The position numbers and the translations under genes were made by a program. Positions 26,818-37,030 of a DNA stretch of 64,000 nt are shown in pieces. The notes under the pieces are model-generated. The model did not search any database and was not told the origin of the DNA. It saw only the letters and a list, made by a program, of their open reading frames with translations. The DNA comes from Lysobacteraceae bacterium NML93-0793 (lineage in GTDB: Bacteria > Pseudomonadota > Gammaproteobacteria > Xanthomonadales > Xanthomonadaceae): NCBI GenBank assembly GCA_002324875.1, contig NTJG01000003.1, positions 62,001 to 126,000 of the forward strand, given 5' to 3'. Each line of letters opens with the position of its first letter. Positions within the stretch are counted from its first letter, which is position 1.

Positions 26818-26888
26818 TGTAGGAGCGGCCCATGGCCGCGATCAGGCGCTACCGGGAACGCCCATCGCGGCCATGGGCCGCTCCTACA
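26818..26888. repeat. REP-like element: perfect 25-bp inverted repeat with 21-base spacer
   Basis: The arms 26818-26842 and 26864-26888 are exact reverse complements (starting TGTAGGAGCGGCCCATGGCC). They lie between the convergent dusB and DUF457 genes, only 4 bases before the latter's stop. It can form a very stable cruciform or hairpin and could end transcription from both sides. The GTAGGAGCGGC head is typical of abundant extragenic palindromes in this family (recollection, not searched). Confidence 0.85.
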
Positions 26889-26892
26889 GACT

Positions 26893-27927
26893 TCAATGCG
26901 TGCCGACGGCCTCGCCAGTGTCCGGCGCATGCCAGATGCGTGCCCAGGTCGCGTTCCACGTCGCCCCGATATCGCGCGTCATGTCGGCCTGCTCCGGCGG
27001 CACGGCAGCCCAGCCCCCGCCTGCACGCTCGGCGACGGTAAACCGGAAGAAATAGTCTGGCTCGTTGCCCATGCGCAGATCGCTGAGCACGAGTCGACCG
27101 TCGACGACGCTCGCGCCCATGAAGCCGCTGTTGAACCAGGCCAGGCGCTGCACCGACGGTACGCCCGCATTCGCCTGCAGTGCGGCGGTGTCGGACGGAT
27201 ATGCGGTGAAGCGCATCGGCCCATGGTCGGCGACCAGCGAGCGGAAACCTTCGACGTAGCCGTCTTCGGTCATCGCCACCACGCGCCACAACACCGTATT
27301 GGCCGGCATCGGCACCGAGAACCGCGGCGCATCGCCCAGGCCCATCGCAACCAGCGCGCGTCCGGCCTCGCGGTCGACCAGTGTCTTGGCGACCAGCGAC
27401 CAGCCGATGTAAGCCGTGCTCAGGGCGAGCCCGGCCACCAGCGCGCGCTTGCCGATCACACGCGGCCCCGCGAACACCGCGACCAGCACGCCGAGCAGCA
27501 ACCAGATCGTGTACAGCGGATCGATGATGAAGAGGCTCGACCACATCGCCGGCGGCGGCGTCAGTGGCCACCACAGTTGCGTGCCGTAGACGGTGAACGC
27601 ATCGAGCAGCGGATGGGTGATCAGCGCCAGTGCGATCGCCCAGAACCAGCGCACGGGCGAGGCGGCCACGCGCCCCTTGCCGAACTGCTTGAACAGCCAC
27701 CAGATGCCGGCCGCGACGAACGGCAGCACCAGCAGGGAGTGCGTGAGCCCGCGATGCAGCGTCATGCGCAGCACCGGATCGTCGGTCATCAGCGCGATCG
27801 GCACGCCATCGAGATCCGGCAGGGTGCCGAGCACGGCACCGGCCGCGAGCGCGGCGCGGCGATGGGCGGCGGGCACGATGGCCGCGGCGACCGATGCGCC
27901 GAGCACGATCTGGGTCAGGGAATCCAT
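26893..27927 (-). CDS. DUF457 / YdjM-type membrane-bound metal-dependent hydrolase
   Basis: 344 residues. The N-terminal part MDSLTQIVLGASVAAAIVPA, the PDLDG acidic motif, HRGLTHSLL and ITHPLLDAFTVYGTQL together form the metal-site pattern of the LexA-regulated/YdjM-like family (HxxxH with Asp ligands). About four membrane helices lie in the first 190 residues. The C-terminal 150 residues form a soluble domain without a family I can name. The substrate is unknown. It ends against the REP-like element and lies 9 bases downstream of the ABC-2 type permease gene, so it could be the tail of that operon. Confidence 0.82.
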   Translation of the reverse strand: MDSLTQIVLGASVAAAIVPAAHRRAALAAGAVLGTLPDLDGVPIALMTDDPVLRMTLHRGLTHSLLVLPFVAAGIWWLFKQFGKGRVAASPVRWFWAIALALITHPLLDAFTVYGTQLWWPLTPPPAMWSSLFIIDPLYTIWLLLGVLVAVFAGPRVIGKRALVAGLALSTAYIGWSLVAKTLVDREAGRALVAMGLGDAPRFSVPMPANTVLWRVVAMTEDGYVEGFRSLVADHGPMRFTAYPSDTAALQANAGVPSVQRLAWFNSGFMGASVVDGRLVLSDLRMGNEPDYFFRFTVAERAGGGWAAVPPEQADMTRDIGATWNATWARIWHAPDTGEAVGTH

Positions 27928-27936
27928 TGCCCGATG

Positions 27937-29076
27937 CTACCGCGCGCCGCCTGCCGCCAAGCCGCCCGCAGGTGCGACCACACGGAAGCGCCAGGCGGCG
28001 AGCAGCCCGTAGAGCACCGTCAGCGCCACGAGGTTCCACAGCGCCGGCGCAAGCTCGGTGAGCGACGCGCCCATCTGGTTCGCGCGTACCACCGCACTCA
28101 TGCCCGGTGCGATCGGCAACAGTTTCGACAACGCCACCAGCGCCGGCGGCGACATCGCGGCCGGCCAGCTCAGGCCCGACAGGAAGAACAGCGGAATGGA
28201 CACCGCGGTGACGTACTGGAACGCGCGCTCGCGGGTGTCGAACAGGCTGCCCACGCACAGGCCGAAGGCGACCGTCGCGGCGACGAACAGGCCGGCGGCC
28301 AGCAGCAGGCCCGGCAGGCTGCCGCCTCGCGGATAGTCCTGCACCCAGGCAGTGAAGCCGGCATAGAACAGCAGTCCGCAGAGCCCGATCACCCAGAACG
28401 CGGCCGCCATGCCCAGCAAGGTGCACCCGGCGACCTGCAGGCGCCGACCCAGCGCCTGCCGCCGGGTGCCCAGCAGCACGCCCATGCCCAACAGCAGCGT
28501 CTGGTGCACGATGAGTTCCGAGACGCCCGACACGATGCTGCTGCCGTAACCCTCGCGGGTATTGAACAGGGGCCGGTGCACCACCTGCACCGGTGGCGAT
28601 GCCGGCACCCCCATGAAGGCGGCCTGGGCGGCGGCGGCCTCGCGCGCGTACGCGGTCACCGCCTCTGCGATGCCCCCCAGCGCGGTCGCCGAACGCCCCA
28701 GGTAGGCGCCATTGCCCAGCAGCACCACCTGCCCCTGTCCGCCGCGCAGGATGTCGCGCTCGAAGCCGGGGGGCAGCAGCACGATGGCCTCGGCCTCGCC
28801 CGCCTCCAGCGCACCTCGCGCGGCCGGCAGATCGGGGGCGCCAGCGGCGATGCGCACCTCGCGCAATGCATCCACCCGCTGCAGCAGGGCGCGACTGGCA
28901 CGGCTGTGGTCCTGGTCGACCACCACGATCGGCAGGTTGCCCGCCACCTGGTGGCGGTAGGCCGACGGGTAGAACACCGAGTACAGCAGCACCGCACCGA
29001 TCATGGCGACCATCGCGTAACGGTCGCCGGCGATGGCCCGCAGCGTCTGCGAAAACCCGGCGCGCAGGCCGCTCAT
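27937..29076 (-). CDS. ABC-2 type transporter permease (second of pair)
   Basis: 379 residues. It has the ABC2_membrane_3 layout: one N-terminal helix (YAMVAMIGAVLLYSVFY), a periplasmic domain of about 140 residues beginning LPIVVVDQDHSRASRALLQRVDA, then five or six C-terminal helices (LLLGMGVLLG onwards). IPLFFLSGLSWP is the usual motif of this group. It starts inside the stop of the preceding permease gene (4-base overlap), so the two are translated together and probably form a heterodimeric exporter. No ATP-binding subunit gene is present in this operon. Confidence 0.85.
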   Translation of the reverse strand: MSGLRAGFSQTLRAIAGDRYAMVAMIGAVLLYSVFYPSAYRHQVAGNLPIVVVDQDHSRASRALLQRVDALREVRIAAGAPDLPAARGALEAGEAEAIVLLPPGFERDILRGGQGQVVLLGNGAYLGRSATALGGIAEAVTAYAREAAAAQAAFMGVPASPPVQVVHRPLFNTREGYGSSIVSGVSELIVHQTLLLGMGVLLGTRRQALGRRLQVAGCTLLGMAAAFWVIGLCGLLFYAGFTAWVQDYPRGGSLPGLLLAAGLFVAATVAFGLCVGSLFDTRERAFQYVTAVSIPLFFLSGLSWPAAMSPPALVALSKLLPIAPGMSAVVRANQMGASLTELAPALWNLVALTVLYGLLAAWRFRVVAPAGGLAAGGAR

Positions 29077-30227
29077 GCCGTCCGCCCCGCGGCACGCAGG
29101 CGCCACGCGCCGATACCACCACCCACCAGTGCCACCGCCAGCATCGCCAGCAACGCACGCCATGCGTGCCAGGCCGGCACGCCCATCAGCAGTTGCTGCA
29201 TCTGCAGGTCCAGATACGCGGTCAGCGGCAACATCGCGCTCCAGACCCGCACGAACACCGGCGCGTCGATGACCGGGAACGTGGTGCCGGTGAACGCCAG
29301 CGCGGTCCCCACCATCAGACCCACCAGCGAGAGCGCCGTGCCCATGTCGCGGGTCAGGCCCACGAACAGCAATGCCAGCCCGCCACCGGCCAGATGCAGC
29401 AAGACCTGCCCCAGTGCCAGCAGCAGCACGCTGCCGGCCGGCCCACGTCCATGCGCATGCGCCACCCAGAGCGCGAAGGCCAGCCCGTAGGCCGAGAACA
29501 GCAGCACGTAGGGCAGCAGCTTGCCGGCGATCGCGGCGAGCGGCCGGTCACCCGGCCACACGGCCGCGCGGCCGTCGCGCAGTTCACGCCCCATCGCGAC
29601 CGTCATCGCCAGCGTGCCGCACAGCGACAGCACCGCGGCGGCCACCAGCGGCAACAGGAACAGCGCATAGCTGCGCCCGGGATTGAACAGCACGGTGGCC
29701 TGTGCGGTGATGGGCGCGGCCCGCAGCCGCGCTGGCCCGATCTGCGCGCCAAGCCGCTCGGGCAGCATGCGTGCATTGAATGCACCGACCGCGTCGTCGA
29801 TGTCGCGCATCGCGGACTGGCCGCTGGCCAGATAGCTCGCGTTGTAGTGCACCAGCACCGCCACCGCCTCGCCGCGCCGCATCCGCCAGGTGAAATCCGG
29901 CGGCACCACCACCACCGCGAACGCGTCGAGCCGCCTGACCAGCGAGAACGCCGCATCCGGCGTGCGGGGCTGTGCGACCACGGACACGCCCGGGCTCGCA
30001 TCGATCATGCGCAGCAGCAGCCGGCTGTCGGGCGAACGGTCCTGGTCCACCACCGCGACCGGCAGCGCACGCATGCCGCCGGCCGACAGCAGCCAGGCCA
30101 TGAGGACCAGGATCGCCAGCGGCAGCACGGTCACGAAGGCCAGATCCCAGCGGCTGCGCCCCAGGTGCCTGCACTCGGCCCGCCAGGCGGCGCTGACCCC
30201 CTCGCGCGATGTCAGCCCTCCGGCCAT
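29073..30227 (-). CDS. ABC-2 type transporter permease (first of pair)
   Basis: 384 residues, same architecture as its downstream partner: a cytoplasmic start, helix LAFVTVLPLAILVLMAWLLS, a periplasmic domain starting LPVAVVDQDRSPDSRLLLRMID, and C-terminal helices from LFLLPLVAAAVLSLCGTLAMTV onward. The shared VVDQD(R/H)S motif shows that the two genes arose by duplication. Its ATG at 30227 lies 16 bases inside the end of the hlyD-like gene. It would form the inner-membrane channel of a tripartite efflux pump with the adjacent HlyD and TolC homologues. Confidence 0.85.
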   Translation of the reverse strand: MAGGLTSREGVSAAWRAECRHLGRSRWDLAFVTVLPLAILVLMAWLLSAGGMRALPVAVVDQDRSPDSRLLLRMIDASPGVSVVAQPRTPDAAFSLVRRLDAFAVVVVPPDFTWRMRRGEAVAVLVHYNASYLASGQSAMRDIDDAVGAFNARMLPERLGAQIGPARLRAAPITAQATVLFNPGRSYALFLLPLVAAAVLSLCGTLAMTVAMGRELRDGRAAVWPGDRPLAAIAGKLLPYVLLFSAYGLAFALWVAHAHGRGPAGSVLLLALGQVLLHLAGGGLALLFVGLTRDMGTALSLVGLMVGTALAFTGTTFPVIDAPVFVRVWSAMLPLTAYLDLQMQQLLMGVPAWHAWRALLAMLAVALVGGGIGAWRLRAAGRTA

Positions 30228-31234
30228 TCGAACAGTACGCTCATGCCGGGACGGAATCCGTCCACCGGCGCCACCGGACGCAGCCGCACCTCGAAACTGC
30301 GCACGTCGTACCCCGAGGATTCGCGCGTCGCGCGCCAGGTGGCGTAATCGCCGGCCGGGCTGACGAAATACACCTCGAAGGCCACGTCCCGCGCGTCCAG
30401 CGCGGGAATCGCGCCGGTCATGCGATGGCCGGGCCGTACCTCGCGCATCTGCGATTCGCGCAGGTTCACCGTCACCCACATCCGGTCGATGTCGACCAGG
30501 GTGAACACCGGGTACCCGGCCGGCACCAGTTCGCCGACGTCGGCCATGCGCTTGCCCACCTCGGCCGTCGCCGGTGCCCGCCCGCGCGTTTCCTCGCGTG
30601 CGGATTCGACCTCGGCCATCGCGCCTTCCGCCTGACGCACCTGCGCCTGCGCCGCTTCGCGGTCTTCCGCGCGCGCGCCGGCCAGGGCCTGGTCGTACTG
30701 CGCGCGCGCCGCCTCGGCCAGCGCGTCGGAACTGCGCGCCTGGGCGTGGGCCTCGTCGCGTTTTTGGCGGGTCATCACGCCTTCGCCGTAGAGCGTGTCG
30801 ACGCGCCGATAGGTGCTGGTGGCCAGTTCGGCGCCGGCCTGCGCGCGTTGCCAGTTGGCGCGTGCGGCGCGGATCTCCTCGTCGCGCGCCCCGGCATCGG
30901 CCTTTTCGGCCACCGCCCGTGCCGCGTCCAGCGCGGCCTGCGCCTGCCGCTCCCTGGCCGCCACTTCGGGGCTGTCGAGGGTGAACAGCACCTGCCCCGC
31001 CTCGACCCGGTCGCCTTCGGTCACCTCCAGCGTGGCGATGCGCGCGGCGATCTTCGCCGAGACGTTGATGACATCGGCATCGGCCATGCCCTGCACCTGC
31101 TGCGGCGGCGCGCGGAAGGCCAGCCACAGCCCCACCACCACGATCACCACCAGCAACACCGCCCCGATGCCCAGCACGCGCCGTCGCTTGGGCGGCAGCG
31201 GCGCGGCCGCGTCGTCCTGCAATCCGTCACTCAT
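30212..31234 (-). CDS. HlyD/EmrA-family periplasmic adaptor protein
   Basis: 340 residues. One N-terminal membrane anchor (VLGIGAVLLVVIVVVGLWLAF) is followed by a lipoyl-like half (VINVSAKIAARIATLEVTEGDRVEAGQVLFTLD). Next comes a long Ala/Glu/Arg coiled coil (about 85-200), then the returning lipoyl and beta-barrel parts (VGELVPAGYPVFTLVDIDRMWVTVNL). This is the adaptor that bridges inner-membrane permeases and a TolC-type outer-membrane channel. It overlaps the TolC-like gene by 8 bases upstream and the permease gene by 16 bases downstream. Export substrates are unknown. Confidence 0.9.
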   Translation of the reverse strand: MSDGLQDDAAAPLPPKRRRVLGIGAVLLVVIVVVGLWLAFRAPPQQVQGMADADVINVSAKIAARIATLEVTEGDRVEAGQVLFTLDSPEVAARERQAQAALDAARAVAEKADAGARDEEIRAARANWQRAQAGAELATSTYRRVDTLYGEGVMTRQKRDEAHAQARSSDALAEAARAQYDQALAGARAEDREAAQAQVRQAEGAMAEVESAREETRGRAPATAEVGKRMADVGELVPAGYPVFTLVDIDRMWVTVNLRESQMREVRPGHRMTGAIPALDARDVAFEVYFVSPAGDYATWRATRESSGYDVRSFEVRLRPVAPVDGFRPGMSVLFEWPEG

Positions 31235-32627
31235 CGTCGATCACCCTGTCCGCCGCGAGGGCGAATGCCTCGTACTGGTCCATCTGTCCGCTCACTTCCA
31301 GCAATTGCGCCAACGCCACGTCGTACTGGTAGGCCGCCTGTGCGCGCTCGACCTGGGCGCCTCCCAGCGCCAGGCGCGCATCGATGACATCCAGCGAGGT
31401 GGCCTGGCCCTCGCGGAACGCCAACGCCTGCAGGCGCAGGTTCTCGCGTGCCTGCTCGATGCTGCTGTCGAGCAGCAGGAACTGCTGGCGCGCGCTGTCG
31501 AGTTCGTTCCACGCCCGGCGCGTGCCCAGCAGCACCTGGTGCTCGGCCTCGCGCACCCCGGCCTCGGCCTGTTCGTGGCGCGCGCGTGCGGCGCTGATCT
31601 GCAGCGGCCGCATGCTGGGCGACAGGAACGTGTAACGCAGGCCCACGCCGAAGGCCCAGTCCGGATCGTTGATCAACGCGTCGCGGCGGCGGAAGTCGTA
31701 CTGCCCGAACAGGTAGAGCTGCGGCTTGAGCTTGGCCTGCTCCACGCGGATGCCCGCTTCCGCCTGCGCGCGCATCGCCCGCAGTTCGGCCACCTTGGGC
31801 TGCTGCCGCAATGCGGCCTGCTCGAAGTGCTCGACCGGGCGCGGCGGTGTGCTGGACACGAACAGCGGCGAGACCGGTTGCACCTGCCCGCCACTGCGGA
31901 GCAGCGTCGACAGTGCGGACCGGAGCGTGGCCAGATCGTTCTCCGCCTTGCGGTATTCGCGCTCGGCCTTGTCGCGCGCCACGTTCGCCTGCAGGCGCTG
32001 CGCGCGGGTGGCGAATCCTTCGCGTTCGAGCGCCAGCGCATCGCGCAGATGCTGTTCCAGTCCGTCGAGCACGTCGCGTCGCACCCGCACGGCCTGCTCG
32101 GCAAGCTGCTGGCCGTAGTAGGCCTGCACCAGCTGCACCGCCAGCGACTGGCGCTGGCCTTCGCGTTGCGCGTCCGCCTGACCGGTCGCGGCGGCGGCGG
32201 CATGCCGGGCGGCGGGAATCGCGCCGCCGGTGTAGAGCGGCAGCACGGCGGTGACCGTGGGGCGCGTGCGCCAGTCCTGGATACCGATGGGCAGCGGATC
32301 GGGCACGCCGAACTCGCCCGCGATCGGCCCCAGCTCCCCCAGCGGGATGTACAGCGTCTTCTGGAACTCCATGCGGCGCAGTTCGCCGGTGATCTCGGGC
32401 GCGCGCAGCCAGGCGGTCGCATCCTGCAGGTCCTGCTGGCGACGTACGCCGGCATCGGCCGCGGCCAGCGCATCGGACACCTGCTCCAGGCGGGCCTTCG
32501 CCTCGCCGAAACTCAGGGCCGGCGCCTGCCCGGCCACGGCACCCGGCATGACCAGCGCTCCCAGCAACAGCCAGGCCGACATGCGCCCGGCGCGTCGGCA
32601 CCCGGGCCGATCATGATCCACGGACAT
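31227..32627 (-). CDS. TolC-like outer-membrane efflux protein
   Basis: 466 residues from ATG 32627 (451 from 32582). The signal peptide is MSAWLLLGALVMPGAVAGQA. The mature protein contains two outer-membrane-efflux-protein repeats rich in Ala, Gln, Glu and Arg coiled coils. The strand segments LYIPLGELGPIAGEFG and PTVTAVLPLYTGGAIPAARHA lie in the first half. LYLFGQYDFRRRD and WAFGVGLRYTFLSPSMRP are the matching segments in the second half. GGTGGGGAACAGG precedes the first ATG. It leads the efflux operon, 152 bases downstream of the LpxH-like gene. Confidence 0.88.
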   Translation of the reverse strand: MSVDHDRPGCRRAGRMSAWLLLGALVMPGAVAGQAPALSFGEAKARLEQVSDALAAADAGVRRQQDLQDATAWLRAPEITGELRRMEFQKTLYIPLGELGPIAGEFGVPDPLPIGIQDWRTRPTVTAVLPLYTGGAIPAARHAAAAATGQADAQREGQRQSLAVQLVQAYYGQQLAEQAVRVRRDVLDGLEQHLRDALALEREGFATRAQRLQANVARDKAEREYRKAENDLATLRSALSTLLRSGGQVQPVSPLFVSSTPPRPVEHFEQAALRQQPKVAELRAMRAQAEAGIRVEQAKLKPQLYLFGQYDFRRRDALINDPDWAFGVGLRYTFLSPSMRPLQISAARARHEQAEAGVREAEHQVLLGTRRAWNELDSARQQFLLLDSSIEQARENLRLQALAFREGQATSLDVIDARLALGGAQVERAQAAYQYDVALAQLLEVSGQMDQYEAFALAADRVIDDE

Positions 32628-32779
32628 GCTCCTGTTCCCCACCTGCTCCGGGCCACAGGATAGCCATTCGGGCGTGACAGTACGTGAGCGTATTGTTCTC
32701 GCTTCGACCGCCCGGGCGGCCACGCCTCCGGCCGGCGCGGATCGCCCGCGGCCCACCTCCATGCACGGCAAGACGCGGG

Positions 32780-33727
32780 TCAGGCGGCGCGCGGGATTCC
32801 GTACGTGGGATCCGCAGCAGCCCGCGCCGGCAGCGCGGCCAGCACATCGCCCTGATGCGACAGCAGCCGCAGCGTGCCGTCCGGGGCTTCGGCCAGCGCG
32901 GTCAGGCTTTCGACCCAGTCGCCGTCGTTGGCGTAGACCAGACCGTCGCGTTCGACCAGGCCCGCGCGGTGGATATGCCCGCAGACGATGCCGTCGAGGC
33001 CGCGGCGGCGCGCGTCGTCCAGGCCGGCCTGGACGAAACGCTCGATGTAGCGCTCGGCCGCGCCGCTTTTCGACTTGAGGAACTCCGACAGCGACCAGTA
33101 GCGCATGCCCAGGCGACGGCGCGCGCGGTTGAGCCACTGGTTGCCGGTGAGAATGCGGTCGTAGAGCCAGTCGCCGGCCGCGTACTGCAGGTGTCTCCCG
33201 AAGCCGATGAGGCCCCCTCGAGTCGAGGGGGCGGGCGTCTCGACGCCTGGCGGCGAGGCGTCGGGGGAGGTGGAAGCGCCCGCTCGCGCGCACGCGCCCG
33301 GCATCGGCAGATGCCAGCGCGTGATCGCGTCGTAATCGTCGCCATGGGTGACCAGCAGACGACGGCCATCGGCGGTCTCGTGCACGGTGCGGCGGCGCAC
33401 CTGCATCGCCGGCAGCGCGAGACCGCAGACGCGCCGCAGCGCGCGGTCGTGGTTGCCGGGCACGTAGATGATCGTGGTGCCCGCGCGACGCAATGCATGC
33501 AGCGCTTCGACCACGCGCATCTGCGGCGCGCCCCAGCACGCGCGGCGCTGCGCCATCCACCACAGGTCGACGATGTCGCCGACCAGATACAGGCGGTCGC
33601 AGCGCAGGCCGTCGAGGAACGTGGCGAGTTCGGCGGCGTGGCAGTGCTTGGCGCCCAGATGCACGTCGGAGACGAAGACCGCGCGGTGATGGGGGCGCGG
33701 TGGCGGCAGTCGGGCCGGAACAGTCAT
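32780..33727 (-). CDS. LpxH-like metallophosphoesterase (UDP-2,3-diacylglucosamine diphosphatase family)
   Basis: 315 residues. The calcineurin-like metal motifs are all present: VFVSDVHLG (DxH), YLVGDIVDL (GDxxD), VPGNHDRAL (GNHD), [10 protein letters not shown] and VCGHIHRAG (GHxH). This subfamily includes LpxH-like enzymes of lipid A synthesis and relatives of unknown substrate. [21 protein letters not shown] is a further subfamily block. The segment at about residues 145-172 ([15 protein letters not shown]) is Pro/Ser/Thr-rich, looks inserted, and is encoded by two adjacent perfect hairpins. The gene overlaps the upstream acyltransferase gene by 4 bases, so both act in envelope lipid metabolism (inference). 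Confidence 0.8.
   Translation of the reverse strand: MTVPARLPPPRPHHRAVFVSDVHLGAKHCHAAELATFLDGLRCDRLYLVGDIVDLWWMAQRRACWGAPQMRVVEALHALRRAGTTIIYVPGNHDRALRRVCGLALPAMQVRRRTVHETADGRRLLVTHGDDYDAITRWHLPMPGACARAGASTSPDASPPGVETPAPSTRGGLIGFGRHLQYAAGDWLYDRILTGNQWLNRARRRLGMRYWSLSEFLKSKSGAAERYIERFVQAGLDDARRRGLDGIVCGHIHRAGLVERDGLVYANDGDWVESLTALAEAPDGTLRLLSHQGDVLAALPARAAADPTYGIPRAA
33212..33263. repeat. Two tandem perfect hairpins inside the LpxH-like gene
   Basis: Hairpin one has arms GCCCCCTCGA/TCGAGGGGGC (33212-33221, 33223-33232) around a single base. Hairpin two has arms CGACGCCT/AGGCGTCG (33241-33248, 33256-33263) around 7 bases. Both lie in the segment coding for the low-complexity insertion, and the reading frame is kept. 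Confidence 0.7.
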
Positions 33728-35418
33728 GCGTCGGTGCTCCCCAGGTAGCGGCGCCGCTTGTGCGGACGCAGGCGGTGCAGATCCAGTTCGACGAGACCGT
33801 CGACGGAGTTGCAGAAGTCGGGATCGACGCCGAAGGCGAGGAAACGCGCGCCACCGGCTTCGCAGAGTTCGACGTACTGGCGGTACAGCGTCGGTACGCC
33901 GGTCCCGAAGGCGGCGAGTCCGGCCTTCAACTGCGCCAGCGCCGCGGCCGCATCCAGATCGCAGAACGACGGTGCCTCGGCCGCGAAAGCGAACGGCCGG
34001 CGCGCGACCGCGAGCTCATCGCCTGCGTGATACCGCTGGAAGTACGCCACCAGTTGCTCGCGGGCGACGCGCGGCAGCGCCGCACTGATCGATGCCGGCC
34101 CGTACAGCCAGCGGATGTCGGGATACCGTTTCAGGTACGCGCCGATGCCCTGCCACAGCGCGTCGAGTCCGCGCCCGCCCCAGCACTCGGGCACGACGAA
34201 ACTGCGGCCCAGTTCCATGCCGTTCTGGAGACGCGGCAGCGCCGCGTCGGCGTAGCGGAACAGCGAGGCCGAATAGAGGCCATCGAGCCCGCGCTGCGCC
34301 AGCACCTGCGCGCCGCGCGCGCCCCGGTAGGCACCGACGACGCGTGCCGCGGTGTCGTCCCACAGCACGATGTGGTCGTAGTGCGCGTCGAAGGCATCGA
34401 GGTCGCGCGAGCGGCCGGTGCCCTCCCCGACCCAGCGGAAGGTCAGCTCGCGCAGGCGGCCGATCTCGCGCAGCAGGGGATTGCGCAGATCGCCGCGCAA
34501 CAGCCGCACCTGCTGGCCGACGCCCAGTTCGCACAGGCACGCGGTCGCCGCGACCGCGGTCCGCAGGCGCGCCGCCGATGCGGGACGCGCCAGCGGTACC
34601 TGTCCGTCACCGCAGGCCTCGCGGCGCGTGCCGATGGCGTAGAGCTGGCGGCGCAGCGAACGCAACAGCGCATCGTTGTCGCCATCGACCGGCAGGGCCA
34701 GGCGCGTGCCGATGCGCAACTGCACCGGCCGCGCGCGGCGCGCGTACATCTCGCGTGCCAGCAGCGCGGTGGCGGCTGGCTTGTAGAGCGCCGAGACGCC
34801 GTAGAACAGGGGCGAGTTGCGTGCCTCGATGCGCACCGGCAGCACCGGTGCGCCGGTATTGCGGACGAAGCGCAGCACGCCACGGCGCCAGCGCGGATCG
34901 CGCACGCCGCGCGGGCCGAGCCGCGAGACCTCGCCGGCCGGGAAGATCACCACGCAGGCCTCGTCGCGCAGCGCCGCCTCGACCGCGTCGATGCTCCCGG
35001 CCGAGGGACGCCCGCCGAGAATGCGCACGCCCAGCATCAGCGACTGCAGCGGCGCCACCGCCGACAGCAGATCGTTGGCGACGATGCGCACGTCCTGGCG
35101 CACGCGGCCGATGCAGGCCAGCAGGGCCAGCGCGTCAAGGGCGCCGGAGGGATGGTTGGGCACCACCAGCAGGCGCCCGCGCGCCGGGATGCGGGCAACC
35201 TCGGCATCACTCACATCGAAACGCAGACCGAGGTGATCGCTGCAGGCGGCGACGAAGTCGAAGCCGGTCAGGTGGGCGCTGCCGGCCAGGAAGGCGTCGA
35301 TGTCGTCGAGCCGCGACCAGTGACCGATCCCGCGCAGCAACGGCCGGACGATCCGGGCACGGCGGCCGCGGAACCACTCGGGCCAGCGCTGCTGGAGACG
35401 ATCCTCGATCCGGAGCAT
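33724..35418 (-). CDS. OlsF-like bifunctional acyltransferase (lysophospholipid-type plus hemolysin/GNAT-type domains)
   Basis: 564 residues. The N-terminal half is a PlsC-type acyltransferase: [16 protein letters not shown] gives the NHxxxxD catalytic motif and [10 protein letters not shown] the second block. The C-terminal half (about 310-564) resembles the hemolysin/GNAT N-acyltransferase OlsB, with [28 protein letters not shown]-type sequence, [14 protein letters not shown] and LYGPASIS. This fusion order matches OlsF, which makes ornithine lipids in two acylation steps. Such lipids are phosphate-free membrane lipids. ATG 35418 is chosen because the protein-like sequence starts there ([10 protein letters not shown]). 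It overlaps the LpxH-like gene by 4 bases and is divergent from metK. Confidence 0.75.
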   Translation of the reverse strand: MLRIEDRLQQRWPEWFRGRRARIVRPLLRGIGHWSRLDDIDAFLAGSAHLTGFDFVAACSDHLGLRFDVSDAEVARIPARGRLLVVPNHPSGALDALALLACIGRVRQDVRIVANDLLSAVAPLQSLMLGVRILGGRPSAGSIDAVEAALRDEACVVIFPAGEVSRLGPRGVRDPRWRRGVLRFVRNTGAPVLPVRIEARNSPLFYGVSALYKPAATALLAREMYARRARPVQLRIGTRLALPVDGDNDALLRSLRRQLYAIGTRREACGDGQVPLARPASAARLRTAVAATACLCELGVGQQVRLLRGDLRNPLLREIGRLRELTFRWVGEGTGRSRDLDAFDAHYDHIVLWDDTAARVVGAYRGARGAQVLAQRGLDGLYSASLFRYADAALPRLQNGMELGRSFVVPECWGGRGLDALWQGIGAYLKRYPDIRWLYGPASISAALPRVAREQLVAYFQRYHAGDELAVARRPFAFAAEAPSFCDLDAAAALAQLKAGLAAFGTGVPTLYRQYVELCEAGGARFLAFGVDPDFCNSVDGLVELDLHRLRPHKRRRYLGSTDA

Positions 35419-35628
35419 GGCGTACCGGGGGCTGCGGCGGACGCGCGCAGCTCGTGCGCCGGACGCGTCGCGCGGATTGCAGCGGGCTTCAGCGGCATGA
35501 CAGCGCGCCAGCCCGGTGCGGGCGCGCTTAACCGCGCCGCAATCCCCGGCGGGGCACAATGCAATTCCGCGGCCGGCTCTGTATCATTGCCGCCCATCTT
35601 TTCATCCGAATATAGGGATATAGGCCTG

Positions 35629-36840
<1,212 letters not shown>

Positions 36841-36862
36841 TCACCGGCGTTATCGCTACACC

Positions 36863-36894
36863 CGACGGGCCGCATTCGCGGCCCGTCGTCGTTT
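36863..36894 (+). terminator. Intrinsic terminator after metK
   Basis: Perfect 11-bp stem CGACGGGCCGC / GCGGCCCGTCG with a 4-base loop, followed by TCGTTT. It starts 23 bases after the metK stop. Confidence 0.75.
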
Positions 36895-37030
36895 GCGGCC
36901 TGCCGTTCGCAGGCACCGGGGACAACGTGAGCACGCCGGGCATGGCCTGCACGCGCCGTGCATCGCACCGACGCCATGCTGTGGATGCGATGCGGCGCAG
37001 ATCCGCATCCATTTCCGGAGCCCGTCCACG

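Noticed and set aside
35560-35628. SAM riboswitch upstream of metK
   Set aside because: No core of SAM-I, SAM-II, SAM-III or SAM-IV is recognisable; only a short direct repeat is seen.
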